A stretch of DNA of 20,037 nucleotides from PALSA-1336 sp964592725 (GCA_964592725.1 CAZQFQ010000026.1:1-20037); one strand, 5' to 3'. Counted from the first letter of the stretch, positions 1 through 7,664 are shown. Numbers and translations: made by a program. The notes: a model not told the origin generated them from the letters alone.

Positions 1-395
1 TGCGCTTCAATTCCTTGCGTTGAATCCACAACCAAAATCGCGCCCTCACAACAGGCCAATGATCGTGATACTTCGTAGGAAAAATCAACGTGCCCCGGGG
101 TGTCAATCAAGTTGAGGGTATAGGTGGTAGGGCTAAGGGCTAAGTCTCCGTTTTCCCTGCTTAGCTCTATGCCCTTAGCCCTTAGCCCTTGATATTCGTA
201 CTGCATCCTCACCGGCTGTAATTTTATAGTAATCCCCCGCTCCCGTTCCAAATCCATTTGGTCCAGTAGTTGGTCCTTCATATCCCTCTGTTCAACCGTA
301 TGCGTAATTTCCAAAAGCCGGTCAGCCAATGTTGATTTACCGTGATCAATGTGTGCTATGATACAGAAATTTCGGATGTTTGATTGTTGCGCCAT
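1..395 (-). CDS. lepA: Elongation factor 4 (LepA), N-terminal part, cut by window edge
   Basis: LepA/EF4 is a ribosome-associated translational GTPase that promotes back-translocation of stalled or misassembled ribosomes. The 131 visible residues cover most of the G domain. G1 is AHIDHGKS (14-21), G2 is RGIT (53-56) and G3 is DTPGH (98-102), followed by the family-typical VDFSYEVSRSLA. The start is ATG at 395 (MAQQSNIRNF), matching the normal LepA N-terminus. Between RGIT and DTPG there are 41 residues, whereas I recall 23 in E. coli LepA. The extra 18 or so (about residues 70-89) are encoded by a palindromic element at 130-188 that keeps the frame open. The gene continues past position 1. 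A good promoter ends six bases before the ATG, so the mRNA may be leaderless. The identification is very secure. Confidence 0.95.
   Translation of the reverse strand, partial: MAQQSNIRNFCIIAHIDHGKSTLADRLLEITHTVEQRDMKDQLLDQMDLERERGITIKLQPVRMQYEYQGLRAKGIELSRENGDLALSPTTYTLNLIDTPGHVDFSYEVSRSLACCEGAILVVDSTQGIEA
130..188. repeat. In-frame palindromic element inside lepA
   Basis: Perfect 15-nt inverted arms, GGGCTAAGGGCTAAG (130-144) and CTTAGCCCTTAGCCC (174-188), enclose a 29-nt spacer. On the coding strand the element starts exactly on the first base of codon 70 and encodes the LepA-specific extra stretch that begins GLRAKGIELS. Its 59 bp agree with the roughly 54-nt length excess over a standard LepA. 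It looks like an inserted element tolerated in a surface loop between switch I and G3. Confidence 0.8.
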
Positions 396-401
396 GGGTG
401 T

Positions 402-430
402 ATTGTAGCTAACTTAGCGCATAAAATCAA
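402..430 (-). promoter_or_regulatory. Sigma-70-type promoter of lepA, probably leaderless
   Basis: On the minus strand TTGATT (430-425) is followed by 17 bases and TACAAT (407-402), matching the consensus in four and five of six positions. Only six bases (ACACCC) separate the -10 box from the lepA ATG at 395, so transcription should start at or very near the A of the start codon. No Shine-Dalgarno sequence is possible in that case. Confidence 0.55.
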
Positions 431-454
431 AACCTAAAATTTTACTGAATGATT

Positions 455-772
455 TTAATTGTCTACCGGAACCCATTGCCCATTTATCTGTTTGCATAGC
501 ACATCGCCACACTGTTTCTCTCCCGCAGGTATCTTTAGAGGCGGCGCGGGAAATGTTTTGCCGTCAATTGCGCAAAAACCATTTAATCCGACGATACCCT
601 CTTCTCCGCCCTGTTTAACGCACTGATCGTAATTTGTTGCTGTGGGCGTCAGAGTAGAACTTGGAACAGATGTAGGCGTGGAAATTTGCTTTGTCGTGGG
701 TTGAGACAAAGATGTGCTACATCCAGCGGCTAATAAGACAATAACCGGAAATACAAATAACAGTTTTTTCAT
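455..772 (-). CDS. Small secreted lipoprotein, function unknown
   Basis: This 105-residue protein has a type II signal peptide: a basic start MKKLL, a hydrophobic core, and lipobox LAAGC with the lipidation cysteine at residue 18. A Ser/Thr/Pro-rich linker (about 19-47) follows, as in surface lipoproteins whose domain stands off the membrane. The C-terminal part has four cysteines (51, 67, 88, 93) that could form two disulfides. The pattern CVKQGG...GLNGFCAIDGKTFPAPP slightly resembles DUF333-type lipoprotein domains, but I would not assign it. The start is ATG at 772. It lies 60 bases downstream of murJ and ends 59 bases before the lepA start; lepA has its own promoter. It is real as a coding region; its function is unknown. 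Confidence 0.75.
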   Translation of the reverse strand: MKKLLFVFPVIVLLAAGCSTSLSQPTTKQISTPTSVPSSTLTPTATNYDQCVKQGGEEGIVGLNGFCAIDGKTFPAPPLKIPAGEKQCGDVLCKQINGQWVPVDN

Positions 773-832
773 AAACGTTAGTGATAAATTTTTTTATATC
801 CGGAAACTTTTACTTATTGTAGTTAAAAATTA

Positions 833-2419
833 TTAAAAAACTTTACTTATTATCCCCAAAACCCGTCTAGTTTGCTGTATACCTATTTTGTAGGACACAA
901 ACAAAAATGCCAACAGGGCAAATAAAACCGCTAGACCGGATTGGATGACAATTCCCAGTGTGGTATGCGTGTTAACCAGCGGCGCGAAAATGTAAATTCC
1001 GGCGTAGCCGACAATGCCCATTAGCACGCCGGAAAAAAGAATTTTTAATAAAAACTTTCCGACTTCCGCGTCAAAATCCGTAAGGGAAATATTTTCTTTG
1101 TGAAGATGCCGCCGCAAAAATAAAAACATCAGCAGAGCGTCCAGGGTGCAGGCAATGGCAAAGCCGGAAGCTATTCCGATAAGGCCAAATCGCCTTCCTA
1201 AAACAACGGCCAAAATAATATCGGTGATTATAGAGCAGATATTCACCATAACCGGGATAATTGTGTTTTGGCGGGAGTAAAAACTGCGGGAAAAAAGCGG
1301 CGAAAGGCTTTGGCCTAAAAGTGAAAAAGTTAAAATGCCAAAGGTTGTGAACATCAGCACGGTGTCATTCCAGTTGAATTTTCCATGGCCGTAAATAATG
1401 CGAACGATGTAGGCGCGGAAAATTATCATTAAAATCATAATCGGGATTATAAAAAATAAAACCATCATTACGTTATCCGCCAAAGTTTTTACAAACGCCT
1501 TGTTATCGCCTTTGGCATAATGCTCTGAAAGTAGGGGAAAAGAGGCCGCCGATATTGAGAGGGCGAATATCCCTAAAGGCGCGGCCTGCAAATTGTTGGC
1601 AAGATTGAAAATTGTTACCGATCCTGCCGCCAAAATTGAGCCGACCGTGGTGCCGACAATCAGGCTAATTTGGGAAATATCCATTCCGATTATTCTGGGA
1701 ATAAAAAGTTTGGCGATTTTTTTAAAGGCCGGCTCCTTAAAATCCAAAACGGCTCGCCAGCGCCAGCCAAAGCGCACTGCTTCCGGAATTTGCACCAGCA
1801 TATGGCAAAGCGCGCCCAAAATTACACCGTAGCCAAGGCCCATAAGCCCAAAACGAGGATAAAAAAAGAACAAGCCAAAAATTATGCCCAGATTGTACAT
1901 AATGGGCGCGATGCTTAACATCAAAAATTTCTTGCTGGCGGTTAAGAAGCTGGTAAAAACATTGGATGCGGTAAAAATTATCGGCGAAAGCAAAAATAAC
2001 CTCATCAACTGAACTGTTCTTGCCAGTTTGTCGCCGGAAAATCCGGGAACCAAAATTTTTGTCAACGGGGCGGAAAACGCGAGTAAAATTAGACAGATGA
2101 CAGCCATTCCGGACACGGAGGCATTCATCACGGAACTGGAAATTCTATTAGCCTTGTCTTTGTCCTTTAATATCCACTCGGTAAACACGGGAATTAAAGC
2201 AACCGATAAAGTACCAAGCACCAGCAAATTAAAAATAAAGTCCGGGATGCGGAAAGCCGCGTAATAAATATCCAAAGTGTTTCCCACGCCAATTTTGCCG
2301 GCCAAAAGCGGATCGCGGACCAAACCGACGAGTTTGGAAAGCAGCGTAAAAAAGCCCACAATAATTGCGGCTTTGGAAACGGAAAAGTTTTGTTCTAGGT
2401 TTTTTAGACGATTAAACAT
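833..2419 (-). CDS. murJ: Lipid II flippase MurJ (MviN family)
   Basis: MurJ flips undecaprenyl-linked lipid II from the inner to the outer face of the cytoplasmic membrane for peptidoglycan synthesis. The 528 residues fit the family's usual length of about 510-530. The N-terminus AAIIVGFFTLLSKLVGLVRD is typical of MviN, with TM1 and the conserved arginine of the central cavity, followed by DIYYAAFRIPDFIFNLLVLG. About 14 hydrophobic segments run through to the C-terminus. The start is ATG at 2419 (MFNRLKNLEQ), with no clear ribosome binding site. It lies downstream of the DUF4012 gene, and the gap between them is almost completely taken up by a palindromic element (2427-2526). Its place after ftsW, murD and mraY fits its role. 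Confidence 0.93.
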   Translation of the reverse strand: MFNRLKNLEQNFSVSKAAIIVGFFTLLSKLVGLVRDPLLAGKIGVGNTLDIYYAAFRIPDFIFNLLVLGTLSVALIPVFTEWILKDKDKANRISSSVMNASVSGMAVICLILLAFSAPLTKILVPGFSGDKLARTVQLMRLFLLSPIIFTASNVFTSFLTASKKFLMLSIAPIMYNLGIIFGLFFFYPRFGLMGLGYGVILGALCHMLVQIPEAVRFGWRWRAVLDFKEPAFKKIAKLFIPRIIGMDISQISLIVGTTVGSILAAGSVTIFNLANNLQAAPLGIFALSISAASFPLLSEHYAKGDNKAFVKTLADNVMMVLFFIIPIMILMIIFRAYIVRIIYGHGKFNWNDTVLMFTTFGILTFSLLGQSLSPLFSRSFYSRQNTIIPVMVNICSIITDIILAVVLGRRFGLIGIASGFAIACTLDALLMFLFLRRHLHKENISLTDFDAEVGKFLLKILFSGVLMGIVGYAGIYIFAPLVNTHTTLGIVIQSGLAVLFALLAFLFVSYKIGIQQTRRVLGIISKVF

Positions 2420-2426
2420 CTTAAAC

Positions 2427-2526
2427 TTTCTACTAAATACTAAAACATACTAAAAGTACGAAATACGAAAGATAAATTCAAGTTTAGTATTTAGTATATT
2501 TAGTATTCTTTAGTATTTAGTAGAAA
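2427..2526. repeat. Long intergenic inverted repeat, TACTAAATACTAAA family copy 1
   Basis: Two 44-nt arms (2427-2470 and 2482-2525) match in about 38 of 44 positions when one is reverse-complemented. The outer part reads TTTCTACTAAATACTAAA. Some inner units read TACGAAATACGAAA. The element runs from 8 bases upstream of the murJ start to the base before the stop codon of the DUF4012 gene, filling the gap. Related copies lie at 9311-9420 and 17056-17143. Confidence 0.85.
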
Positions 2527-4755
2527 CTATCGTTTGGACAATACTAGACCAAAGAAGTAGTCTTTATCCAGTATTATACCAGAATTCAGGTTGTCCGTGT
2601 TAACGGTTTGGGCGTCAAAATTTTTCCAGGCAATCTGTCGGCCAACAAAATTAAAAGTCCAATTAAAATCAGAATTTGTGCTTCCAATCTGTTTTTGCAA
2701 AAGCAGGCTGTATCTGTCAGGATCGCTCAATTTAAATGGAAGCTGATAAACAAGTTTAACCGTCCGTGTTTGCCCGCCGCTTACATTTAGCCAGTTGCCA
2801 AAAAAAAGTTTGCCGCTTTCCTGGCCGATGTAAGTGCCGCTGACTACGTCTTTAACCGCGTTCTGTTCCCAATTTAATACGTCCGAATCTGTCTGATAAT
2901 TTTTTCCAACCGGGTATTCCAAAGGCAAATAATCAAAACCCAAATTGCTAATTAGCTTACTGCCCAAAGGAACATAAACCCGAATAAAACTGTTGTTAAA
3001 ACCGTCGGCCAAATTCGCGGGCATTTTGTCGGTCCGCGTAATATCAACCTCGTCGGTTACGGAACCGTCGCCGGCAACAGTTGTCGTAAGATTAATTTGT
3101 TGGTCAACGTCAAGATCGGTTTTTGTCGCGCCGAGGTTGCTTGTTACCACGGACAAATAATCGCGGTCGGTGTTGTTTACCGAGCCGGCCCAGTTAAACT
3201 GCTTAAGCTGATTTTCCAAATTGTCGTCTCGCGAAAAAACGACAATTTGCTTATTGTTTAAATTATCCTGGATGCTTTGGATAATTTGCGGCCACTGGGA
3301 AGACGGACTTTGGCTGATTTTTTGTAAAAGCACCGGCACCAAATCCGCCAGAATCTGTTTGGGAGAATTGGTAGGCAGGTCGTTGCTCATCGTGGTTACG
3401 GCCTGGGTGTCCTCCACAAAATTGTCAGATGTCAAAGTTACACCGTAATCGGGAAGAGCAATTGGCCCAGTAATTTTTAACCAGTCAACGATTAGGTTCG
3501 GGGTCAAGGCAATTACCAAATCCGGGGTCTGCCCGCCTTCCATTTCGTAAAACCCGCTGACTTTTGCCGCGGACAGCGGAAAATCCGCAAACCAGTTGGA
3601 ATCCCTCATATACCAGTTTTGGTTGACTTTTAACAGCGGCGTCGGCGGCTGGATGTTTTGCTGAAGCTGATTGTCCAAATCGTAAATACTACTTACGTGA
3701 ATTTTACTGATTTGTCCGTCCTGGATTGATAAATTGCCGTAAGTGCCAATAAACCCTCCGCCGGCCCGAAGCTCGTTGTTGTTTTCAAAAAGCACCAGGA
3801 CGTTTTTATTTCCTTCCAGCAAATTTTTTGCCAAATCAAAAACCGAAATAAAATTATTTAACGTAAATTGGGCGATTTGCAGTTTACTTTTTAAGTCAAC
3901 AAAATTTTCGCGTTCGGATGAAGGCAAAAATCCGGGGTCAACGCCGCCAATTAGGCTTTGGGCTTGGGAGACATCTGAAGCGACGATGTTTAACTTGGAG
4001 CTGATATCATCTAATACCTGGCCGGTCGGCTGGCCGGTTGAGCTTAAGCCTTCCTGGCCGATTTGGAGAGTTTTGGCTTCGCTTTGAAGCGCAACAAGAT
4101 CCCGACCCGAAGAAGAAATAATGGCCGCCGCCTGCAGTAAATTATCCGCCGCCTGTTTTTGCGGAAGAATTGACATTAATTGGTTTAATAAAATCCCAGA
4201 GGAAGAAAGCTCGCTTTGTCCCTGATTAAAAGCTTGGAAAGCCAAGGCAAAACGGTTGTCGGCAATCGTAAAATCCTGGTCAGCCATGGCGGATTGGGCT
4301 TGGGTAAGATAGTTACTGCCCAGGGCCGCGGTTTGCGCGATTTCGTCTTTAACTTCAAGCCCCCTGGCTATTAAATGCAAACCGGAAATGCCGCAGTAAC
4401 CCAGAACGGAGACGCACAAAAACAAAAGCAACGCCCGCGTAAAGTTTTTTTGCGGCAGAAGCTTTAAACGGCGCGCAAAAAATATTTTCGTGTTTTTTAA
4501 ATCTTTTTTGAGCGCCGCTGAAATTTTAAAAAAAGCGCCCATCAGCAAATTCCCAATGCCGCGATAAAACGAGACGGCCAATTTCTTTATATAATTGGCG
4601 GCCGATAAAATCGCAAGGCCGATAATATAAAAAAAATTAAAAATCCGACCCGAGAATTTGTAAAAAGCTTTGGCCGGAGCGGAACGGTTTTTTCCGCCTA
4701 TCGTTAAAAATTTGCGATGATTGATGTAGAGTTTAAATTTTTTTGGAGAGTTCAT
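2527..4755 (-). CDS. DUF4012-family membrane-anchored protein
   Basis: This protein of about 742 residues has a basic cytoplasmic N-terminus, a hydrophobic stretch near 40-55, a clear transmembrane segment at about 106-127 (ALLLFLCVSVLGYCGISGL), and a long extracytoplasmic part. The DUF4012 signature sits near 310-345: NVLVLFENNNELRAGGGFIG followed by GNLSIQDGQI. Such proteins are common in CPR bacteria and Gram-positives, often near envelope genes. The biochemical role is not known, and a link to cell-wall or surface-polymer assembly is only suggested by the neighbours ftsW and murJ. The frame stays open to a GTG at 4779, but that GTG lies inside a palindromic element. I prefer the ATG at 4755 (MNSPKKFKLY). 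Neither start has a Shine-Dalgarno sequence. Confidence 0.88.
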   Translation of the reverse strand: MNSPKKFKLYINHRKFLTIGGKNRSAPAKAFYKFSGRIFNFFYIIGLAILSAANYIKKLAVSFYRGIGNLLMGAFFKISAALKKDLKNTKIFFARRLKLLPQKNFTRALLLFLCVSVLGYCGISGLHLIARGLEVKDEIAQTAALGSNYLTQAQSAMADQDFTIADNRFALAFQAFNQGQSELSSSGILLNQLMSILPQKQAADNLLQAAAIISSSGRDLVALQSEAKTLQIGQEGLSSTGQPTGQVLDDISSKLNIVASDVSQAQSLIGGVDPGFLPSSERENFVDLKSKLQIAQFTLNNFISVFDLAKNLLEGNKNVLVLFENNNELRAGGGFIGTYGNLSIQDGQISKIHVSSIYDLDNQLQQNIQPPTPLLKVNQNWYMRDSNWFADFPLSAAKVSGFYEMEGGQTPDLVIALTPNLIVDWLKITGPIALPDYGVTLTSDNFVEDTQAVTTMSNDLPTNSPKQILADLVPVLLQKISQSPSSQWPQIIQSIQDNLNNKQIVVFSRDDNLENQLKQFNWAGSVNNTDRDYLSVVTSNLGATKTDLDVDQQINLTTTVAGDGSVTDEVDITRTDKMPANLADGFNNSFIRVYVPLGSKLISNLGFDYLPLEYPVGKNYQTDSDVLNWEQNAVKDVVSGTYIGQESGKLFFGNWLNVSGGQTRTVKLVYQLPFKLSDPDRYSLLLQKQIGSTNSDFNWTFNFVGRQIAWKNFDAQTVNTDNLNSGIILDKDYFFGLVLSKR

Positions 4756-4771
4756 TTTAAGAGGAATTGAT

Positions 4772-4876
4772 TTGTCCACAGATGCACAGATAGCACAGAT
4801 ACACAGTTGTGAGTCCTTAAAATTTTAAAGCGCTTAATATCTGTGCCGTCTGTGGAATCTGTGTATCTGTGGACAA
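4772..4876. repeat. Intergenic imperfect palindrome of CACAGAT units
   Basis: The outer arms TTGTCCACAGAT (4772-4783) and ATCTGTGGACAA (4865-4876) are perfect inverted copies. Inside them, repeated CACAGAT units on the left face ATCTGTG units on the right with several mismatches and an AT-rich centre. The element fills most of the gap between ftsW and the DUF4012 gene and covers an alternative GTG start of the latter. It has no U-tract typical of a terminator. Confidence 0.75.
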
Positions 4877-4916
4877 TAAAAGATGATGAATCTTCGACGT
4901 TTCCAAAATTAGCCTG

Positions 4917-6032
4917 CTAAACCGCGGCTCTGCTATGTCCAAATTTTGATATATTGAGCACTATGCCGACGGCGGCCAAATTCGCGATTAAAGCGGTGCT
5001 TCCGTAGCTAAAAAACGGCAGGGGAATTCCGGTTAAAGGAAGTAAATTTAAAATCGCCGCGATGTTGATTAACGCCTGCAGGGTTATCCAGGAAGTAATG
5101 CCCAAAGCCACCATCTTGCCAAAAGTATCAGGCGCGTTTTTCGCAATTTTAAAGCCCTTGAGGGCAAAAAAAACAAAAAGCGCCAGGGCAATTAAAACCC
5201 GGAAAAAACCCAGCTCCTCGGCGAATACCGCGAAAATGGAATCATTTAAAACCGCCGGCAGATAATTATGTTTTTGCCGGGACAAGCCGTAGCCAAAGCC
5301 CCACAACCCGCCCGAGCCGATGGCCAACAAAGCCTGGTTAATTTGGTAGCTGATGCCTTTTGGGTCCAAGGCCGGATTCAAAAAGGTCGCCAGGCGTTTG
5401 ACGCGGTACGGCTCAATTTTAATAAACGCGTATAGCGCCAAAACTCCGGCGATAAAGCTGTAAAAAAAATATTTCCAGTTAATGCCGGCGGCAAAAAGCA
5501 TAAAAAATGAGACCAATACTAAAACCAGCATTGTGCCAAAATCCGGCTGCCATAAAATGAGTCCGCCGAACAAAATTATAATAAACAGCAGAGGCAAAAT
5601 GCCGTAATAAAAATCGTTAAGTACGCCGCGTTTTTTTCCCACCCAGCTGGCCAAATATAAAATAATAACCAACTTGGCCAACTCCGCAGGCTGAAATGTT
5701 ATTGGCCCGAGCCTGACCCATCTGGCGGCGCCGCCGGAGGCAAATCCCAAACCGGGAATTTTAACCAGTATCAGCAAAAATAAAGACAAAAAAATTAAAA
5801 ACGGCAAGTACTTTTGCCAAATATGGTAATCCATTTTTGCGCAAATATACATCGCAATGAGGCCTATGAGCGCGCCGTACAAAACCTGATGGACAATGTA
5901 ATAGCTGGTATTGCCGAAATCGTTAAACGACTGCACCGAAGAAGCCGAATAAAGCACAGTTAAGCCGTAAAGCAAAAGCGCCAGTGTGATAAACAAAAAG
6001 GTCCGGTCTATTTTCAGGTTTTGTTTTTTCAT
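4917..6032 (-). CDS. ftsW: Lipid II polymerase FtsW (SEDS family)
   Basis: SEDS proteins polymerise lipid II into glycan strands; FtsW does this at the division septum together with a class b PBP. The 371 residues have about ten hydrophobic segments. Family signatures include VRLGPITFQPAELAKL, LWQPDFGTML, YQINQALLAIGSGGLWGFG, the LPAVLNDSIFAVFAEELGF block with the likely catalytic aspartate, and GIPLPFFSYGSTALIANL near the end. The frame is open to an ATG at 6137, but that extension is read from a palindromic element (6077-6160). The ATG at 6032 (MKKQNLKIDR) gives the normal FtsW N-terminus. RodA is the main alternative; the murD and mraY context favours FtsW. Confidence 0.9.
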   Translation of the reverse strand: MKKQNLKIDRTFLFITLALLLYGLTVLYSASSVQSFNDFGNTSYYIVHQVLYGALIGLIAMYICAKMDYHIWQKYLPFLIFLSLFLLILVKIPGLGFASGGAARWVRLGPITFQPAELAKLVIILYLASWVGKKRGVLNDFYYGILPLLFIIILFGGLILWQPDFGTMLVLVLVSFFMLFAAGINWKYFFYSFIAGVLALYAFIKIEPYRVKRLATFLNPALDPKGISYQINQALLAIGSGGLWGFGYGLSRQKHNYLPAVLNDSIFAVFAEELGFFRVLIALALFVFFALKGFKIAKNAPDTFGKMVALGITSWITLQALINIAAILNLLPLTGIPLPFFSYGSTALIANLAAVGIVLNISKFGHSRAAV

Positions 6033-6076
6033 TACATTTATAATATAAAATAACAATCGCCCTTTGTAATTTTTGA

Positions 6077-6160
6077 TGTGCCATCTCGACCGAGTGCAGC
6101 CGAGTGGAAGGATACCTCCACTCGCCTTCAGATGCATTCAGGCTCGGTCGGGATGGCACA
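6077..6160. repeat. Intergenic nested palindrome between murD and ftsW
   Basis: The outer arms TGTGCCATCTCGACCGAG (6077-6094) and CTCGGTCGGGATGGCACA (6143-6160) pair with one mismatch. An inner hairpin CGAGTGGA / TCCACTCG lies within. The element is GC-richer than its surroundings, begins ten bases after the murD stop codon, and lacks a U-tract, so it is not a typical terminator. Reading through it creates a spurious N-terminal extension of ftsW. Confidence 0.8.
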
Positions 6161-6169
6161 CTATTTTGC

Positions 6170-7618
6170 TCAATATTTTTCCACCGCCGTCTTAAACTGC
6201 TCGCCCCTGTCCACGTAACTTTTAAACATATCAAAGCTCGCGCATGCCGGGGATAATAAAACCATGTCGCCTTTTTTTGCGACCGATTTAACCTGTTCAA
6301 AAATTTCTTCCATATTTTTTGCGCCTTCCAAATAAGCAATTTGCGCCCTCTCCCCTTGGGAGAGGGCCGGGGTGAGGGTTTCAATGACGGATGATTTTAT
6401 TTTCTCCGCTTCTTCCCCAATCAAAATTAAAGCTTTAATATTAGTCACCTTCGCAATAGTCCGTCCCAAGTCCGTAAAGTCCGCGTTCTTAGAAGATCCA
6501 CCAAGCACGACAATCAGCGGCTCTGTAAAAGACTTGACGGCGGCGATGGCCGTCTCCGGCGTGGTAGAAAACGAATCGTTATAAAATTTTACGCCGCTTT
6601 TTTCAGCGACAAATTCCAAGCGGTGTTCAAGGCCTTTAAACTTTATGACGGCATCGCGGATGACATTATCATCGATGTTCAATATCTTGGCGACGCTGAC
6701 CGCGGCACAGACGTTTTCCAGGTTATGGGCGCCGCGGAGTTGCAAATCGGCCATATTTAGGGTTGTCTCCGTAGGGGCGGGTTTCAAACCCGCCCCTACA
6801 AAGGTAATTGAATCCTTCTTAACAAAACAATCGACGTCGACTCTTTTCCTGCTAAAATAAATCTTTTTCCCCTTCCCCAATTCCCCAATCTTCATCGAAT
6901 TTTCAAAATCGGAATTTATGACCGCAAAATCATCGGCGGTTTGAAATTTTGTTATGGATGATTTAGCGTCAACATATTCATCCTGATTCGCATGATAATC
7001 CAAATGTTCGCTGGTGGTCATCAGCACTACCGCAATATGCGGACTGCGGTCCAAATCCTGTAATTGGAAACTGGAAAGTTCATAAACTGCTAAATCATCG
7101 GCAGTCAATGCATCAATAATTTCCAAAGGCTGGATTTTGCCGATGTTGCCGGTTAGGAAAATTTTAGATTTTAGATTTAAGATTTGAGAATTGCTGCTTA
7201 ATATATCATAAATCAAACTTGCCGTTGTCCCCTTCCCTTTTGTCCCCGTCACGCCGATAATCTTGCACGGACAGTATTCAAAAAACCACTTGGTTTGGGA
7301 AGTAAGATTGATCTCTGCCGAGGGTAACCCTCGGAGGCCGAGGGTTACCCTCGGACTGATATCGGAAATTTTTACCCCCGGGCTTCTAAACGCCACATCA
7401 AACCCAACTAGTTCCTTAAAGCAATCCGGCCCAAAAATAAAATTTAACCCCAATTTCTTAATTTCCAATTTCTCAATTTCATCCCAGTCTTTCCAAGCTT
7501 TTTGGTCAAACAACACCGGTTTTATCCCGTGCTTCATCAAATAAGCGGTCACCGCCTTCCCCTCCCGTCCATATCCCAAAACCGCCACAAGTTTGTTTTG
7601 CAAGTCTTTAATTTCCAA
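6170..7618 (-). CDS. murD: UDP-N-acetylmuramoyl-L-alanine--D-glutamate ligase MurD, with three palindrome-coded inserts
   Basis: MurD is the cytoplasmic ATP-dependent ligase that adds D-glutamate to UDP-MurNAc-L-Ala. It has an N-terminal Rossmann part (VAVLGYGREG), the ATP loop GTKGKGTT (125-132), LSSFQLQDL (181-189), TTSEHLDYH (201-209), the NDSFSTTPE block near 347-355, and a Mur ligase C-terminal domain ending in LLSPACASFDMFKSYVDRG. The 482 residues exceed the usual 440-460. The excess is explained by three in-frame palindromic inserts at residues 89-100, 274-283 and about 414-425, all between conserved motifs. The start is TTG at 7618, preceded at good spacing by AAAGGG. An extended -10 promoter lies just upstream. 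Confidence 0.93.
   Translation of the reverse strand: MEIKDLQNKLVAVLGYGREGKAVTAYLMKHGIKPVLFDQKAWKDWDEIEKLEIKKLGLNFIFGPDCFKELVGFDVAFRSPGVKISDISPRVTLGLRGLPSAEINLTSQTKWFFEYCPCKIIGVTGTKGKGTTASLIYDILSSNSQILNLKSKIFLTGNIGKIQPLEIIDALTADDLAVYELSSFQLQDLDRSPHIAVVLMTTSEHLDYHANQDEYVDAKSSITKFQTADDFAVINSDFENSMKIGELGKGKKIYFSRKRVDVDCFVKKDSITFVGAGLKPAPTETTLNMADLQLRGAHNLENVCAAVSVAKILNIDDNVIRDAVIKFKGLEHRLEFVAEKSGVKFYNDSFSTTPETAIAAVKSFTEPLIVVLGGSSKNADFTDLGRTIAKVTNIKALILIGEEAEKIKSSVIETLTPALSQGERAQIAYLEGAKNMEEIFEQVKSVAKKGDMVLLSPACASFDMFKSYVDRGEQFKTAVEKY
6345..6367. repeat. In-frame hairpin element in murD (LTPALSQGERA type)
   Basis: Perfect 10-nt arms GCCCTCTCCC (6345-6354) and GGGAGAGGGC (6358-6367) enclose a 3-nt loop. 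The similarity to the wider repeat continues to about 6378 with CGGGGTGAGGG. On the coding strand it encodes TLTPALSQGERA (about residues 414-425) in the MurD C-terminal domain. I recall very similar peptides in unrelated environmental proteins, which suggests a dispersed repeat family; this was not searched. Confidence 0.7.
6771..6799. repeat. In-frame 29-bp palindrome in murD (VGAGLKPAPT)
   Basis: The perfect palindrome has 14-nt arms, GTAGGGGCGGGTTT and its complement, around one central base. On the coding strand it starts at the first base of codon 274 and encodes VGAGLKPAPT. A sister copy with the same architecture and phase lies at 14116-14144 in the TraG-like gene. Confidence 0.85.
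7318..7354. repeat. In-frame double palindrome in murD (PRVTLGLRGLPS)
   Basis: Two 17-nt units, CCGAGGGTAACCCTCGG (7318-7334) and CCGAGGGTTACCCTCGG (7338-7354), are exact reverse complements of each other, and each is itself palindromic around one base. They are separated by 3 nt. On the coding strand the element starts at the first base of codon 89 and encodes residues 89-100, between SPGVKISDIS and AEINLTSQ. Confidence 0.8.
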
Positions 7619-7664
7619 GTTGTTTCCCTTTAAACTTTATAATTTTTACTTTAAACTCCTATTT

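Noticed and set aside
803..851. Direct repeat of CTTTTACTTATT / CTTTACTTATT near the end of murJ
   Set aside because: The units are short and AT-rich with only two copies, one of them inside the murJ coding end. It is likely chance.
2427..2526. CRISPR-like reading of the repeated TACTAAA units
   Set aside because: The units are short, inverted and not separated by unique spacers of constant length, and no cas gene is present.
6077..6160. Terminator between murD and ftsW
   Set aside because: The stem is strong but no U-tract follows on the minus strand, so a dispersed palindrome fits better.
5923..6384. Minus-strand open frame of 153 codons spanning the end of murD and the start of ftsW
   Set aside because: It overlaps two well-identified genes in another frame and is kept open mainly by the palindromic elements.
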